From Nocardioides gansuensis (GTDB lineage: Bacteria > Actinomycetota > Actinomycetes > Propionibacteriales > Nocardioidaceae), in NCBI RefSeq assembly GCF_003076135.1, contig NZ_QDGZ01000007.1:303654-367653 (forward strand): DNA of 64,000 bases. Direction: 5' to 3'. The translations under genes were made by a program, and so were the position numbers. Below the pieces are notes generated by a model. That model had not been told where the DNA came from. It worked only from the letters and a program-made list of their open reading frames with translations, and made no database searches. Shown piece after piece: positions 16,374-25,779 of the stretch (its first letter is position 1; the number at the start of each line of letters is the position of its first letter).

Positions 16374-17751
16374 TCGTGAACGCCACGATGCCAGCGACGG
16401 TCGAGGCGACCGCCAGCAGCGCGAAGGCGACCACGTAGCCCGCCTCCTCCGGGTAGCCGGAGGGCAGCAGGTGCTGGGCGAGCACGCTGGCGAGCACCGC
16501 GGAGCCGATCGCGCCGCCGATCGTGCGCAGGTTGGCGTTGAGCCCGGTGGCCACGCCGACCCTCCCTTCCGGAGCAGCGGCGACCACGACATTCGCGAGC
16601 ACCGCGAAGCTGGTCCCCGACCCGAGCCCGGTGAGGGCGTTGGCCAGCATGATCTGCCACGCGTGGTCGTGGGCGACGGCCGTCACCCCGAGGCCGGTCG
16701 CAGACAGCCAGCAGCCGCTCGTGATCAGCGCACGCGCACCCAGCCGGCGACCGAGGCGGGGAGACAGGACGCCGGCGACGAAGGACAGCACCGCTGTCGG
16801 CAACATCAGATAGCCCGAGGCCGCGACGCTCGCGCCGAGGCCGTAGCCGCTCGATTCCGGTGTCTGGACCAGCTGCGGCAGGTAGCCGAAGGACGCATAC
16901 ATCGACACCCCCACGAGCAGTGCGACCACGTTCGCGCCGAGCACGCGCCGGTCGAGCAGGAGGTCGAGGTGGATCAGGGGCACATCGACATGGGTCTCGA
17001 CCAGCACCCATGCGACCAGGAGCAGCGTCGCCGCCGTCATGAACGCGACGGTGCGCAGCGACGTCCACCCCACCGTCGGGGCCCAGGATATGGCGAGCAG
17101 CCCGCACACCAGCCAGCCGGCGAGCGCCACGGCAGACAGCAGCCGCACCGGCTGCCCAGTCCGCGCCCGGGACTCCGGCACCAGCAGGTGGGCCGCGAAC
17201 GCGGCCAGGAGCGCGGTCGCCATCGGCAGGAGGAACAGCGGCCGGTAGCCCAGGATGTGCACGACTGGCCCACTGACGACGATGCCTGCTCCGAAGCCGA
17301 CCGACATGAGCGAGGACAGCAGGGCTACGGCCCCCGGGACCCGCCGTACCGGCAGCTGCTCCCGGATGATGCCGAACGCGAGGGGCAGGACTCCGCCGGC
17401 CAGCCCCTGCACGACACGGGCGGCAACGAGGGCGCGGACGTCGGTCGCGAGCGCGGCCCCGAGCGCGCCCACCCCGAGGAGGGCCAGGCTCACCACGAAC
17501 ATCCTGGTCTTGCCGTAGGCATCCCCCAGGCGGCCGACGATCGGCGTCGCCACCGAGGCGGAGACCAGGAATGCCGTGAGCACCCACGACGCCGCCGCCT
17601 GGCTGGTGCCGAGCTCGGCCTGGATGAGTGGCAGCGCCGGCACCGTCATCGACTGCAGCAGCGTGTACGAGGTGACCCCGACGACCAGCACGCCGAAGAC
17701 GACGCGCGGGCAGTCGGGGTTCCCGGTACGACGCGCCGGGCGCTCAGGCAC
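16237..17751 (-). CDS. MFS transporter, DHA2 (EmrB/QacA) type
   Basis: The 504-residue membrane protein has many hydrophobic helices, the motif A-like GRLGDAYGKTRMFV loop, VQGLAGGVLPLAFGI (motif C-like antiporter helix) and a second-half NALTGLGSGTSFAVLANVV. Proton-driven export of a drug, substrate or product is expected; in this cluster it may remove the monooxygenase product. The GTG start overlaps the ABC permease gene by 8 nt, marking it as the last gene of the leftward operon. The C-terminal ~40 residues are Arg/Pro-rich and lie antisense to lysR, so the natural gene may have read past an older stop. Confidence 0.88.
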   Translation of the reverse strand: MPERPARRTGNPDCPRVVFGVLVVGVTSYTLLQSMTVPALPLIQAELGTSQAAASWVLTAFLVSASVATPIVGRLGDAYGKTRMFVVSLALLGVGALGAALATDVRALVAARVVQGLAGGVLPLAFGIIREQLPVRRVPGAVALLSSLMSVGFGAGIVVSGPVVHILGYRPLFLLPMATALLAAFAAHLLVPESRARTGQPVRLLSAVALAGWLVCGLLAISWAPTVGWTSLRTVAFMTAATLLLVAWVLVETHVDVPLIHLDLLLDRRVLGANVVALLVGVSMYASFGYLPQLVQTPESSGYGLGASVAASGYLMLPTAVLSFVAGVLSPRLGRRLGARALITSGCWLSATGLGVTAVAHDHAWQIMLANALTGLGSGTSFAVLANVVVAAAPEGRVGVATGLNANLRTIGGAIGSAVLASVLAQHLLPSGYPEEAGYVVAFALLAVASTVAGIVAFTITERCPQSPSAMSRARVPWPARPGARGGRARPPEVVPLRGAGPPS

Positions 17752-18586
17752 GCCAGCGGGAGAAGCGACGCTCCAACCCGACGAGGCCGTAGTTGACTGC
17801 GAGTCCCAGCAGGGACGTCACCAGGATCGCGGCGTACATCTTGGGAATCAGGAAGTTGAAGTTGGCATACATGATCAGGAAGCCCAGGCCAGCCTTCGCG
17901 CCGACCATCTCCGCGGCGATCAGCACCAGGATCGACGCCGCTCCGGAGATCCGGATGCCGGTGAAGATGGTCGGAACCGCCGCGGGGAAGACGACCTTGC
18001 GAAAGGTCGCCGCCGGAGAGAGCCCTAGGACCCGCGCCGACCGCAGCAGCTGCGGGTCGACGGTGGCCACGCCCGCGATCGTGCTGAGCAGGATCGGGAA
18101 GAAGCACGCGTAGGTGATGATCGCGATCTTCGAGGCTTCGCCGATGCCCAGGATCAGGGTGAACACAGGCAGCAGCGCGAGCGCTGCGGTGTTCCGGAAG
18201 ACCTCGAGCACGGGCTGCACGAACTCCCGCACCGGCCGGTACCACGCGATGGCCGCTCCCAGCGGGATCGCGGCCGCGGTGGCCAGCAGGAAGCCGCTGC
18301 CCGACCGCACCAGGCTCGCTCGCAGGTGCCGGGCCAGCTCGCCACTGGTCGCCAGATCCGCCAGCGCCTGGAGCACCTCGTGCAGGGGAGGGATGAAGTA
18401 GCGGTCGAAGACGCCGACGATCGGCAGCAGTTCCCAGACCAGGGCGAGCACCACGACGCCGGCAACGCCGCGGGCGATCGCGACCGCCCGGGTCCGGCCC
18501 GGTGAGACGCCCTTGGCTCGCGCGGCCTGCTCCTGGCGCGGGTTGAGCCGGCCGGCAGTGCGCTCGGCGAGGAGACTAGGCGACAT
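17744..18586 (-). CDS. ABC transporter permease, SsuC/TauC type
   Basis: The 280-residue inner-membrane protein has about six helices and the EAA loop that docks the ATPase (ARVLGLSPAATFRKVVFPAAVP). ALLPVFTLILGIGEASKI and YFIPPLHEVLQALADL are typical of nitrate/sulfonate/taurine permeases. AGGAGG stands before ATG 18586, and the start overlaps the ATPase gene by 11 nt. It forms an importer with the two preceding gene products. Confidence 0.92.
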   Translation of the reverse strand: MSPSLLAERTAGRLNPRQEQAARAKGVSPGRTRAVAIARGVAGVVVLALVWELLPIVGVFDRYFIPPLHEVLQALADLATSGELARHLRASLVRSGSGFLLATAAAIPLGAAIAWYRPVREFVQPVLEVFRNTAALALLPVFTLILGIGEASKIAIITYACFFPILLSTIAGVATVDPQLLRSARVLGLSPAATFRKVVFPAAVPTIFTGIRISGAASILVLIAAEMVGAKAGLGFLIMYANFNFLIPKMYAAILVTSLLGLAVNYGLVGLERRFSRWRA

Positions 18587-19394
18587 GGGCCACCTCCTGC
18601 GGGGCGACGTGCTGCTCGCGGAGCAGGCTCCAGATCCGGTGGCGGTACGCCGCGAACGCCGTCGTCGCACGCAGGTCGTGGTCCGCGGCCGGCCTGCGGT
18701 CCAGCTCGATCTCGATGACCTCCCGGATCCGTCCCGGGCGGGCGCTCATCACCGCCACGCGTTGGCCGAGGAAGACAGCCTCCTCGATGTCGTGGGTGAT
18801 GAAGACGACCGTCGTGCCCGTCCGCTCCCAGATGGAGACGAGCTCCTCCTGGAGCCGCTCGCGGGTCTGGGCGTCCAGCGCGCCGAACGGCTCGTCCATG
18901 AGCAGCACCTCGGGCTGGTAGGAGAGGCTGCGGGCGATGGCCACCCGCTGCTTCATGCCGCCCGACAGCTCGTGGGGGTAGCGATTCGCGAAGTTGGCGA
19001 GGCCGACCAGACCCAGATAGGTCCTGGCGCGCTCAGCTCGCTCGGCCTTGCCGAGGCCGCCTTTCGCCTCCAGCGCGAACTCGATGTTGGCCTGGGCGGT
19101 CCGCCAGGGCAGCAGCGTGTACTGCTGGAAGACCACGCTCCGGTCGAGGCCGGGCCCGGAGATGGGACGGCCGTCGACCCTGAGCGTCCCCGACGAGGGC
19201 TGCGTGAGCCCTGCGATCAGGTCGAGGACCGTGGACTTGCCGCAGCCGCTCGGTCCGACGAGGGTGAGGAACTCCCCCGCCCGGATGTCCAGGCTCAGCG
19301 CGTCGAGGGCGACGAACTCGCGCAGTCTCCGGTCGTCGTCGCCGCGGACCAGGAAGGTCTGGCCGACGTCGTGCAGCTCGATCCGTGAACTCAT
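18576..19394 (-). CDS. ABC transporter ATP-binding protein, SsuB/TauB type
   Basis: The 272-residue ATPase has Walker A GPSGCGKST, the Q loop in VVFQQYTLLPW, signature LSGGMKQRVAIARSL, Walker B VLLMDEPFGALD and the switch histidine in VFITHDIEEA. LLPWRTAQANIEF and DEPFGALDAQTR are typical of the nitrate/sulfonate/taurine subfamily. GAGGAG precedes the ATG by 6 nt. Spacing of 10 nt to the substrate-binding protein gene places it in one operon. Confidence 0.93.
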   Translation of the reverse strand: MSSRIELHDVGQTFLVRGDDDRRLREFVALDALSLDIRAGEFLTLVGPSGCGKSTVLDLIAGLTQPSSGTLRVDGRPISGPGLDRSVVFQQYTLLPWRTAQANIEFALEAKGGLGKAERAERARTYLGLVGLANFANRYPHELSGGMKQRVAIARSLSYQPEVLLMDEPFGALDAQTRERLQEELVSIWERTGTTVVFITHDIEEAVFLGQRVAVMSARPGRIREVIEIELDRRPAADHDLRATTAFAAYRHRIWSLLREQHVAPQEVAHVA

Positions 19395-19404
19395 CGTGGG
19401 CTCC

Positions 19405-20445
19405 TCACGCGTTCGGGTTGAACTGGTTGGTGTAGACGTCTGACGGTTCGATCTCGTCGGGGTCGACATCCCCGCGCGAGTCCAGCCAGTCGAGCCAGAT
19501 CGCGATGTCCTTCTCGGAGATCAGGCCCCCCTTGCTGGAGACGCCCGTGCTGCCGGCCCAGTTCTGCTCGACGGCCTCGACCGACGCGCCGTAGCCGTGC
19601 TCCTCGAGCCAGGGCACGTAGACGTCCAGGGTCTCCTCACGCTCATGTGACTCGATGAAGTCGATCGCCGCGGAGATGCCGGCGACCAGCGTCCTGCTCG
19701 CCTCCGGATACTGCTCGATCCACTCGTTGCGCAGGGACACGCCACCGCCGTTGTAGAAGCCGACGACGTCGCTGTCCTTGACGATGACCTCCAGCTGCAC
19801 CGCGTCCTCCGCAGCCTTGACCTGGGCCAGCGAGAGGTACGCCGCGTCGACCTGGCCCTCCTTGAGCGCCTGGATGGTGTTGAGCGGCGGCAGCGGCACG
19901 AGGGTCACCTTCTCGATCTCGGTCCGGCTGAGGCCCCCCTCGGCGAACCAGGTGTCGAGCACCGCCTCGGCGTTGGCGCCCAGCGTGTTCACCGCGACCT
20001 TCTTGCCGATGAAGCTTCTCGGGTCCTCCGTCAAGCCCGAGCCCGGCAAGGCAACGACTCCGGAGCCGGTCTTCTCATTGGTGCCGTAGGTCGCCACGAC
20101 GCTCTTGATCGGTGCCCCGCTCGCGACAACCTGCGCGGTCGCACCGAAGAACGCCGAGGACGAGATGTCGACCTGGTCGCTCGCCAGCGCCTGGAGCGAG
20201 GCGGGCCCGCCCTGGACGTCACCGACCTTCTCCAGCTCGATGCCGTCGAGCTCGCCGAGCGCATCGGCCAGCTCGAGCGGGTCGACCGCCCCGGGATAGC
20301 TCTGGTAACGCACCGTGGTGGTGCCGTCGCCGTCCTCCCCGGCGGCCGACGAGCCGCATGCGGTCAGCGCGGTCAGCGCGGCCAGGGCCAGGACGGCGAC
20401 CAGTCCGGGGAGGCGGTGACGGCGGGAGGTGGTTGCGGTGCTCAT
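19405..20445 (-). CDS. ABC transporter substrate-binding lipoprotein, SsuA/NrtA-like
   Basis: The 346-residue lipoprotein has a signal peptide ending in the lipobox LTAC. Periplasmic-binding folds of the NMT1/SsuA type follow (LQALASDQVDISSSAFFGA, GKKVAVNTLGANAEAVLDTW, LKEGQVDAAYLSLAQ, NEWIEQYPEASRTLVAGI). It captures the imported ligand outside the cell for the permease and ATPase encoded next. An aliphatic or aromatic sulfonate/sulfone is likely because of the SsuD/DszA-like neighbour, though nitrogen compounds cannot be excluded. AAAGGAC precedes the ATG. Confidence 0.9.
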   Translation of the reverse strand: MSTATTSRRHRLPGLVAVLALAALTALTACGSSAAGEDGDGTTTVRYQSYPGAVDPLELADALGELDGIELEKVGDVQGGPASLQALASDQVDISSSAFFGATAQVVASGAPIKSVVATYGTNEKTGSGVVALPGSGLTEDPRSFIGKKVAVNTLGANAEAVLDTWFAEGGLSRTEIEKVTLVPLPPLNTIQALKEGQVDAAYLSLAQVKAAEDAVQLEVIVKDSDVVGFYNGGGVSLRNEWIEQYPEASRTLVAGISAAIDFIESHEREETLDVYVPWLEEHGYGASVEAVEQNWAGSTGVSSKGGLISEKDIAIWLDWLDSRGDVDPDEIEPSDVYTNQFNPNA

Positions 20446-20471
20446 GGTGTCCTTTCGGTGGGGACCGCGCC

Positions 20472-21818
20472 TCAGGCGAGGGCGGCGGTGGTCTGCGAGG
20501 CGGCGTACTGGCTCACCGGACGGGCCAGGCCGTAGTGCTCGCGCAGCGTCGAGCCGGCGTACTCGGTGCGGAACAAGCCGCGCTCCTGCAGGATCGGGAC
20601 CACCTTCTGCGTGAACGCGGTGAGCAGGTGCGGGTACAGCGGCGGCATCACGTTGAAGCCGTCCGCCGCCGCGGACTCGAACCAGGTCTGGATGGTGTCG
20701 GCGACCTGCTCGGGGGTGCCGTGCACGACGTTGTGCCCGCGGCCGCCGGCGAGCCGGTGCAGCAGCTGGCGGAGCGTGGGCCGGTCGCGCTCGACGATGT
20801 TGGCGACGACCTGCCTGCGACTGCGGTTGTTGTCCAGCACGTTGCCGGCGTGGCCGAACACCTCCAGCGGAACACGCTCGTCGAGCCCGAGGTGACCGAG
20901 CGAGACGCCCGCCATCTTCTCGAGCTGCTGCAGGCCGTAGGCCGGCACGGTGAGCTCGTTGAACGAGCGGTAGAGCTCCTCGGCCTCGGCAGCGGTGTCG
21001 GCAACGAACGGGCTGATGCCCGGCAGCACCTTGACCTGGTCAGCGTCCCGCCCGAAGGCGCGCGCCTTGGTCTTGATGTCCCGGTAGAACGCCTGCGCGT
21101 CCTCGAGCGTCTGGTGCGCGGTGAAGATCGCCTCCGCGTTCCGGGCCGCGAACGCCCGGCCGTCGTTCGAGGAGCCGGCCTGGATGTAGACCGGGCGTCC
21201 CTGGGGCGGGCGGGGCGCACTGAACGGGCCCCTGACCTTGAGGAACCGGCCGACGTGGTCGATCGCGTGGACGCGCCCGGTATCGACGTACGTGCCGGCC
21301 TCCCGGTCCACGGCGATGGCGCCGTCCTCCCAGCTGTCCCACAGCTTGCCGACGACGTCGACGAACTCCTGGGCCCGGAGGTAACGCTCCTCGGTGCTGG
21401 GCACGCCGTCGAGGCCGAAGTTGAAGGCGGCATCCTCACTGAAGGTGGTGACGATGTTCCAGCCGGCCCGTCCCTTCGAGATCTGGTCGAGGCTGGCGAA
21501 CAGGCGGGCGAGGTTGTAGGGCTCGTAGAACGTGGTGGAGGCCGTGGCGATCAGGCCGATCTTCGAGGTGACGGCGGCGATCGCCGTGAGCAGGGTGATC
21601 GGCTCGAACTGGTTGGCCGGGCGGTGCGCGCCGCCCCACCAGGCCGGTCCGTCGGCGAGGAAGACGGCGTCCAGCTTCGCGGCCTCCGCCTCTCGGGCGA
21701 TCTCCTGGTACCACTCCACGTCGCCAATCCGCTCGGCCCCGCTGGCGGGGTGTCGCCACGACGCCTCGTGGTGTCCGGTGTCGTGGAGGAACGCGTTGAG
21801 GCTGAGCTGACGACGCAT
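20472..21818 (-). CDS. LLM-class flavin monooxygenase, NtaA/SnaA/DszA family
   Basis: The 448-residue luciferase-like monooxygenase opens LNAFLHDTGHHEASWRHP, diagnostic of the NtaA/SnaA/SoxA(DszA)/YxeK family. KIGLIATASTTFYEPYNLAR, NIVTTFSEDAAFNFG and GRPVYIQAGSSNDGRAFAAR (flavin phosphate site) follow. It uses reduced FMN and oxygen to attack C-S or C-N bonds in sulfonates, sulfones or aminopolycarboxylates. It heads the operon with an SsuABC-like importer, and the flavin reductases at 14184-15229 probably supply FMNH2. I start at ATG 21818, at the conserved N-terminus. The upstream DNA is AT-rich, with a short inverted repeat. Confidence 0.92.
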   Translation of the reverse strand: MRRQLSLNAFLHDTGHHEASWRHPASGAERIGDVEWYQEIAREAEAAKLDAVFLADGPAWWGGAHRPANQFEPITLLTAIAAVTSKIGLIATASTTFYEPYNLARLFASLDQISKGRAGWNIVTTFSEDAAFNFGLDGVPSTEERYLRAQEFVDVVGKLWDSWEDGAIAVDREAGTYVDTGRVHAIDHVGRFLKVRGPFSAPRPPQGRPVYIQAGSSNDGRAFAARNAEAIFTAHQTLEDAQAFYRDIKTKARAFGRDADQVKVLPGISPFVADTAAEAEELYRSFNELTVPAYGLQQLEKMAGVSLGHLGLDERVPLEVFGHAGNVLDNNRSRRQVVANIVERDRPTLRQLLHRLAGGRGHNVVHGTPEQVADTIQTWFESAAADGFNVMPPLYPHLLTAFTQKVVPILQERGLFRTEYAGSTLREHYGLARPVSQYAASQTTAALA

Positions 21819-21838
21819 GTGGCTTCCCTTCGGTTTAC

Positions 21839-21855
21839 TCACTTTTGTCGAGTGA
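21839..21855. promoter_or_regulatory. inverted repeat upstream of the monooxygenase operon
   Basis: Arms TCACT and AGTGA flank a 7-nt centre, about 20 nt before the monooxygenase start, in an AT-rich island. Possible operator, perhaps for the cluster's LysR. Its sequence differs from the repeat at 15317-15341, which weakens that idea. Confidence 0.35.
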
Positions 21856-21990
21856 ATTACTAGACTTAGCAAGAACCGTAGGGCACGAGGCCGGGATATG
21901 TCGCGCTGGACGGGCCCTCGGGCGCCCGGTTTCGCCGAACGGGTGATCGGGCTCAGCGGCGTGCCGAGCGCTCCCCGTCCCCGGATCGAG

Positions 21991-22006
21991 GCTGGGCAGC
22001 CCCAGC
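21991..22006 (-). terminator. hairpin after the methyltransferase gene
   Basis: GCTGGG and CCCAGC pair around a 4-nt loop, 9 bp beyond the stop of the leftward methyltransferase gene. A second GCCCC/GGGGC pairing overlaps it. No T tract follows, so this would be an I-shaped actinobacterial terminator at best. Confidence 0.35.
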
Positions 22007-22014
22007 GCGGGGCC

Positions 22015-22860
22015 TCAGCTCTTGCGGCCGACGACGCTGAAGAGCGTCACGGCGAGGAACGCCTCGCCGAGCTCGGCTGCCCTCACCAGGTCCGTCTCCA
22101 GCCGCGCCGCCTCCTCGGCGGTCAGCGCGCCCTCCTCGACGGCCCGGGACGCATTGATCCGGACCATCAGCGGGTTGGCCACCAGGGCCTCGTCGAAGAC
22201 CAGCGCCGACGACCCGATGTCCGGGTCGACCGCGAGCCCGGCAGCGCGCAGCTGGGGTCGCAGGTAGCGGCCGGCGAACGGGTTGGGCGTCCGCGCGAAG
22301 AACGCCTCGTCGTAGCGCCGGCGCACGTCCGGGTCACCCATGGGCAGCCAGATCGCGCTCCCCCAGTCGCTGTCCACCACGGCCACCCGGCCACCGGGGG
22401 CGAGCACCCGCGCGAACTCGCGCACGGCGGCGCCGGGGTCGTGCAGGTGCTGGAAGACCCGTTCGCAACGCAGCACGTCGACCGAGCCGTCCTCGAACGG
22501 GAGCGCGAGCGCGTCACCGTCCACGAACTCCGCCGATGTCCCGAAGGCCCGCTCGGCGGCGACCGCGCGCAGGCCCGGGTGGGGCTCCACGCCCACCGCC
22601 CGGCCGGCCGGCCCGACGAGCTCGGCGAAGCGCCGTACGTCGGCGCCCGTGCCGCAGCCCACGTCGACGCACACCTCACCCGGCTGCGGCGCGAGCGCCG
22701 CCATCGTCCAGTCCCGCAGCCGCGTGATGCCTGGGTTGGCCTCCTGCACGTCGAGCACGAAGACCAGGTTGGCCAGCTCGCGGGCGGCGTCCGCGGCCAC
22801 GTTGTCCTTCTGGAACTGGGTGGCGTCGAAGTCGTCCATGCCCTCGGGGATCTCGCTCAC
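22015..22860 (-). CDS. SAM-dependent methyltransferase
   Basis: The 281-residue class I methyltransferase has the SAM loop VCVDVGCGTGADVRRF, the acidic strand end GVEPHPGL, VDGDALALPFEDGSVDVLRC and VLAPGGRVAVVDSDW. The order matches ubiquinone/menaquinone-type or small-molecule methyltransferases, and the substrate cannot be assigned. GTG 22860 is chosen; an internal ATG seven codons on (MDDFDATQF) is an alternative. It stands alone, divergent from the DUF4349 gene. Confidence 0.85.
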   Translation of the reverse strand: MSEIPEGMDDFDATQFQKDNVAADAARELANLVFVLDVQEANPGITRLRDWTMAALAPQPGEVCVDVGCGTGADVRRFAELVGPAGRAVGVEPHPGLRAVAAERAFGTSAEFVDGDALALPFEDGSVDVLRCERVFQHLHDPGAAVREFARVLAPGGRVAVVDSDWGSAIWLPMGDPDVRRRYDEAFFARTPNPFAGRYLRPQLRAAGLAVDPDIGSSALVFDEALVANPLMVRINASRAVEEGALTAEEAARLETDLVRAAELGEAFLAVTLFSVVGRKS

Positions 22861-22984
22861 CCGACCAGCGTGGCACCGGGAGTCGGGACGCGCAGCCGAA
22901 ACGGCGTGATCGCGGAGCTCTCCGGCCACGTCACGATCCGGTCACGTCCGGGAACGGGCAGCGACCGGGGCGCGTCCGACCGGC

Positions 22985-23902
22985 ATGACCCGTCGTCCCG
23001 GAAAGCACAGGCTCGTCGCACTCGCCCTCGCCCTCACCACGACGGCCGCGCTGGCCGCCTGCACCTCCTCCGGCACCGACGGCATGGACGTCGGCGGCAC
23101 GACCAGCGAGGCGCCGGCCGAGGGCGCCCAGGACCTGGACGAGGGCCGCGGGTTCTCCGAGGCCTCCGGGGACGCGCCCACCAGCGACGCCAGCCGGCCC
23201 GGCGCCATCGAGCGCAGCGTGATCTCCACCGGCACGGTCTCCCTGCGCAGCGAGGACGTCGCCCAGGCGCGCCGCGACGTGCAGCGGGTCGTCGACTCCG
23301 CCGGCGGCACGGTGTCGGAGGAGAACACCGAGACCGACGACGAGGGCGACGTGGCCTACGCCCGACTGGTCCTGCGGGTCCCGTCGAGCCGCTTCGACTC
23401 GGTGATGGCCGACCTCGAGGAGACGGCCGAGCTGCGCGCCTCGCAGCGCACGGCCGAGGACGTGACGACCCAGGTGATCGACACCCGGGTCCGGGTCCGC
23501 GCGCAGCAGGCCAGCCTCAAGCGGATCGAGCAGATCCTGGCCCGGGCGGAGACGATCCAGCAGGTGATGGCGATCGAGTCGCAGCTGACCCGGCGTCAGT
23601 CCGACCTCGACTCCCTCAAGGCCCAGGAGGCCTACCTCTCCGACCAGACGTCGCTGTCGACGATCACCGTCGACATCTCCCGGCTCGACGAGAAGGAGCC
23701 CGAGGAGGAGGACGGGTCCGGCTTCCTGACCGGCCTGGAGGCCGGCTGGAAGGCGCTCGTCGCCGCTGCGGTCGCCGTCACCACGGTCGCCGGCGCCCTG
23801 CTCCCGTTCGTGGTGGTCGCGCTCGTCCTCGGCTGGCCGCTGTGGGTCGTCGTACGCCGCGCGGCCCGGCGCCGCAGGCCGCCCACCGAAGCCGCCGCCT
23901 GA
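22985..23902 (+). CDS. DUF4349 lipoprotein
   Basis: The 305-residue product has a lipoprotein signal ending ALAAC. An extracytoplasmic domain follows, with ISTGTVSLRSEDVAQARRDV, VLRVPSSRFDSVMADLEE and a coiled coil (RIEQILARAETIQQVMAIES) typical of DUF4349. A C-terminal hydrophobic segment (ALLPFVVVALVLGWPLWVVV) and a basic tail anchor it in the membrane a second time. Function is unknown; DUF4349 proteins are common envelope proteins in Gram-positives. Confidence 0.88.
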   Translation: MTRRPGKHRLVALALALTTTAALAACTSSGTDGMDVGGTTSEAPAEGAQDLDEGRGFSEASGDAPTSDASRPGAIERSVISTGTVSLRSEDVAQARRDVQRVVDSAGGTVSEENTETDDEGDVAYARLVLRVPSSRFDSVMADLEETAELRASQRTAEDVTTQVIDTRVRVRAQQASLKRIEQILARAETIQQVMAIESQLTRRQSDLDSLKAQEAYLSDQTSLSTITVDISRLDEKEPEEEDGSGFLTGLEAGWKALVAAAVAVTTVAGALLPFVVVALVLGWPLWVVVRRAARRRRPPTEAAA

Positions 23903-23930
23903 GCCGCCCGCCGCGTGCCAGACTTCCCGC

Positions 23931-24692
23931 ATGGACGCGGACGCGGTCAAGCGGGCGCAGGTCGAGTTCTACGAGGCCGGCCACTACGACGCGCTCGCGG
24001 CCACGCTCCTCCCGGCCGCCCAGCAGCTGGTCGAGGTCGCCGCGGTCGCGCCCGGGCAGCGGGTCCTCGACGTCGCTGCCGGGGACGGCAACATCGCCGA
24101 GATCGTCGTACGCCGAGGCGGCGCGGCCGCTGCCTGCGACATCTCGCACCTCCAGGTCTGCCGCATGCTGGCGCGCGTCCCCGGGGCTGTGGGCATCGTG
24201 GCCGACGTGGAGGCGCTGCCCTTCCCCGACGCGATGTACGACGCGGTGCTGTCGGCCTTCGGGGCGGTGGCTGCGCCCGACCCCGACCAGGCCGTCGCGG
24301 AGCTGTTCCGCGTGTGCCGGCCGGGCGGCACGGTGGCGCTCACGGCCTGGCCCGACGGCGGCTTCATGGCCGAGCTGGCCGCGGCGCTGAGGGCGCGGGT
24401 GCCGGCGCCCGAGTCGTTCCCCGACCAGGACCTCGGCTGGGGTGACGCCGAGAACGCCCGCGCCCGGTTCGCACGGCACGCGCCTCACGTGCAGGTCGAG
24501 CGGCACAGCCTGATCATCGACCCGGCGGTGCGCGGCAAGCACGGTCCCGACGACTTCGCGGCGCGCTACGCGGCCGAGCGGTTCACCGGCATCGACCTCG
24601 CCGAGGTGCGGGCCGACCTCGCCCATCGCCACACCGACACGGACGGCCGCCTGCGCGCCGACTATCTCGTCGTCGCCGGTCAGCGAGGGTAG
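23931..24692 (+). CDS. SAM-dependent methyltransferase
   Basis: The 253-residue product has the motif I variant [35 protein letters not shown] and [17 protein letters not shown]. The arrangement ([19 protein letters not shown] at the start) resembles small-molecule methyltransferases acting on quinones, sterols or antibiotics, with no evidence for a substrate. Its 3' end overlaps the convergent hemE gene by 13 bp. CAGACT lies 6 nt before the ATG, a weak leaderless -10. Confidence 0.85.
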   Translation: MDADAVKRAQVEFYEAGHYDALAATLLPAAQQLVEVAAVAPGQRVLDVAAGDGNIAEIVVRRGGAAAACDISHLQVCRMLARVPGAVGIVADVEALPFPDAMYDAVLSAFGAVAAPDPDQAVAELFRVCRPGGTVALTAWPDGGFMAELAAALRARVPAPESFPDQDLGWGDAENARARFARHAPHVQVERHSLIIDPAVRGKHGPDDFAARYAAERFTGIDLAEVRADLAHRHTDTDGRLRADYLVVAGQRG

Positions 24693-25708
24693 GACTGCAC
24701 GAACTCGGTCAGCCGCTTCAGCTGGTCGGGGTCCGTCGACGGGATGACACCGTGGCCGAGGTTGAAGATGTGGCCACGGGCTGCGCGCCCGGCCTCGATC
24801 ACCTCGGCGGCCCGGGCCGTCATCACGTCGGTGGGCGCGAAGACCAGGGTGGGGTCGAGGTTGCCCTGGACCGCACGGTCGCCCACCAGGGGGATGGCCT
24901 TGTCGAGCGGCGTGCGCCAGTCGACGCCCACGACGTCGGCACCGGCCTCGCCCATCAGGGTCAGCAGGTTGGCCGTGCCCACCCCGAAATGGATGCGCGG
25001 CACGCCGAGCTCGCCGGCGGCGGCGAGGACCCGCGCCGAGTGCGGCATCACGTGGGCCTCGTAGTCGGCCGGGGTGAGGGCGCCGGCCCAGGAGTCGAAG
25101 AGCTGCACGGCGCTGGCACCGGCCTCGACCTGCACGGCGAGGTAGGCCGCGGAGATCCCGGCGATCTTGCGCATCAGCGCGTCCCAGACGTCGGGGGCGC
25201 CGAACATCATCGCCTTGGTGCGGGCGTGCTCCTTCGAGGGCCCGCCCTCGACGAGGTAGGACGCCACGGTGAACGGCGCGCCGGCGAAGCCGATGAGCGG
25301 CGTCGCGCCGAGCTCGCCGACGAGCGAGCGCACCGCCTCGGTGATGAAGGGGACGTGCTCGGGCGTGAGGTCGGGGATGGCCTCGACGTCGGCCAGGGTG
25401 CGCACCGGCGACGCCACGACCGGGCCCACCCCGGGCTTGATGTCGAGGTCGACGCCGACCGCCTTGAGCGGCAGCACGATGTCGGAGAAGAAGATCGCGG
25501 CGTCGACGCCGTAGCGGCGTACGGGCTGGAGCGTGATCTCGACGACGAGGTCGGGATCCATGCAGGACTCGAGCATCCCCACCCCCTCGCGGACGGCGAG
25601 GTATTCCGGCAGCGAGCGGCCGGCCTGGCGCATGAACCACACGGGCGTGTGCGACGGCTCCTCCCCGCGGGCGGCGCGGAGGAACGGGCTGTCGGCAAGG
25701 GACGTCAC
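24680..25708 (-). CDS. hemE: uroporphyrinogen decarboxylase
   Basis: HemE converts uroporphyrinogen III to coproporphyrinogen III by removing four carboxyl groups. The 342-residue product has the N-terminal active-site motif [16 protein letters not shown], the catalytic aspartate region [36 protein letters not shown] and FNLGHGVIP. Its product is the substrate of the hemY-encoded oxidase 11 kb away, so heme genes in this genome are dispersed. I start at GTG 25708, just before [11 protein letters not shown]. Confidence 0.95.
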   Translation of the reverse strand: MTSLADSPFLRAARGEEPSHTPVWFMRQAGRSLPEYLAVREGVGMLESCMDPDLVVEITLQPVRRYGVDAAIFFSDIVLPLKAVGVDLDIKPGVGPVVASPVRTLADVEAIPDLTPEHVPFITEAVRSLVGELGATPLIGFAGAPFTVASYLVEGGPSKEHARTKAMMFGAPDVWDALMRKIAGISAAYLAVQVEAGASAVQLFDSWAGALTPADYEAHVMPHSARVLAAAGELGVPRIHFGVGTANLLTLMGEAGADVVGVDWRTPLDKAIPLVGDRAVQGNLDPTLVFAPTDVMTARAAEVIEAGRAARGHIFNLGHGVIPSTDPDQLKRLTEFVQSYPR

Positions 25709-25767
25709 GGGCGAATCTTCGCAGGTCAGGCGGCGTGGCGGCACATCGGCACCGACCCCTGCGTGGC

Positions 25768-25773
25768 TACTGT
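25768..25773 (+). promoter_or_regulatory. leaderless -10 element TACTGT of the DUF3000 gene
   Basis: TACTGT is followed by 6 nt and the ATG; there is no Shine-Dalgarno. Confidence 0.5.
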
Positions 25774-25779
25774 GGACAC

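Noticed and set aside
16374..17587. Alternative long frames across the MFS gene
   Set aside because: They are other-frame shadows of the MFS gene with Arg/Pro/Gly-rich composition; only the frame I list has membrane helices and MFS motifs.
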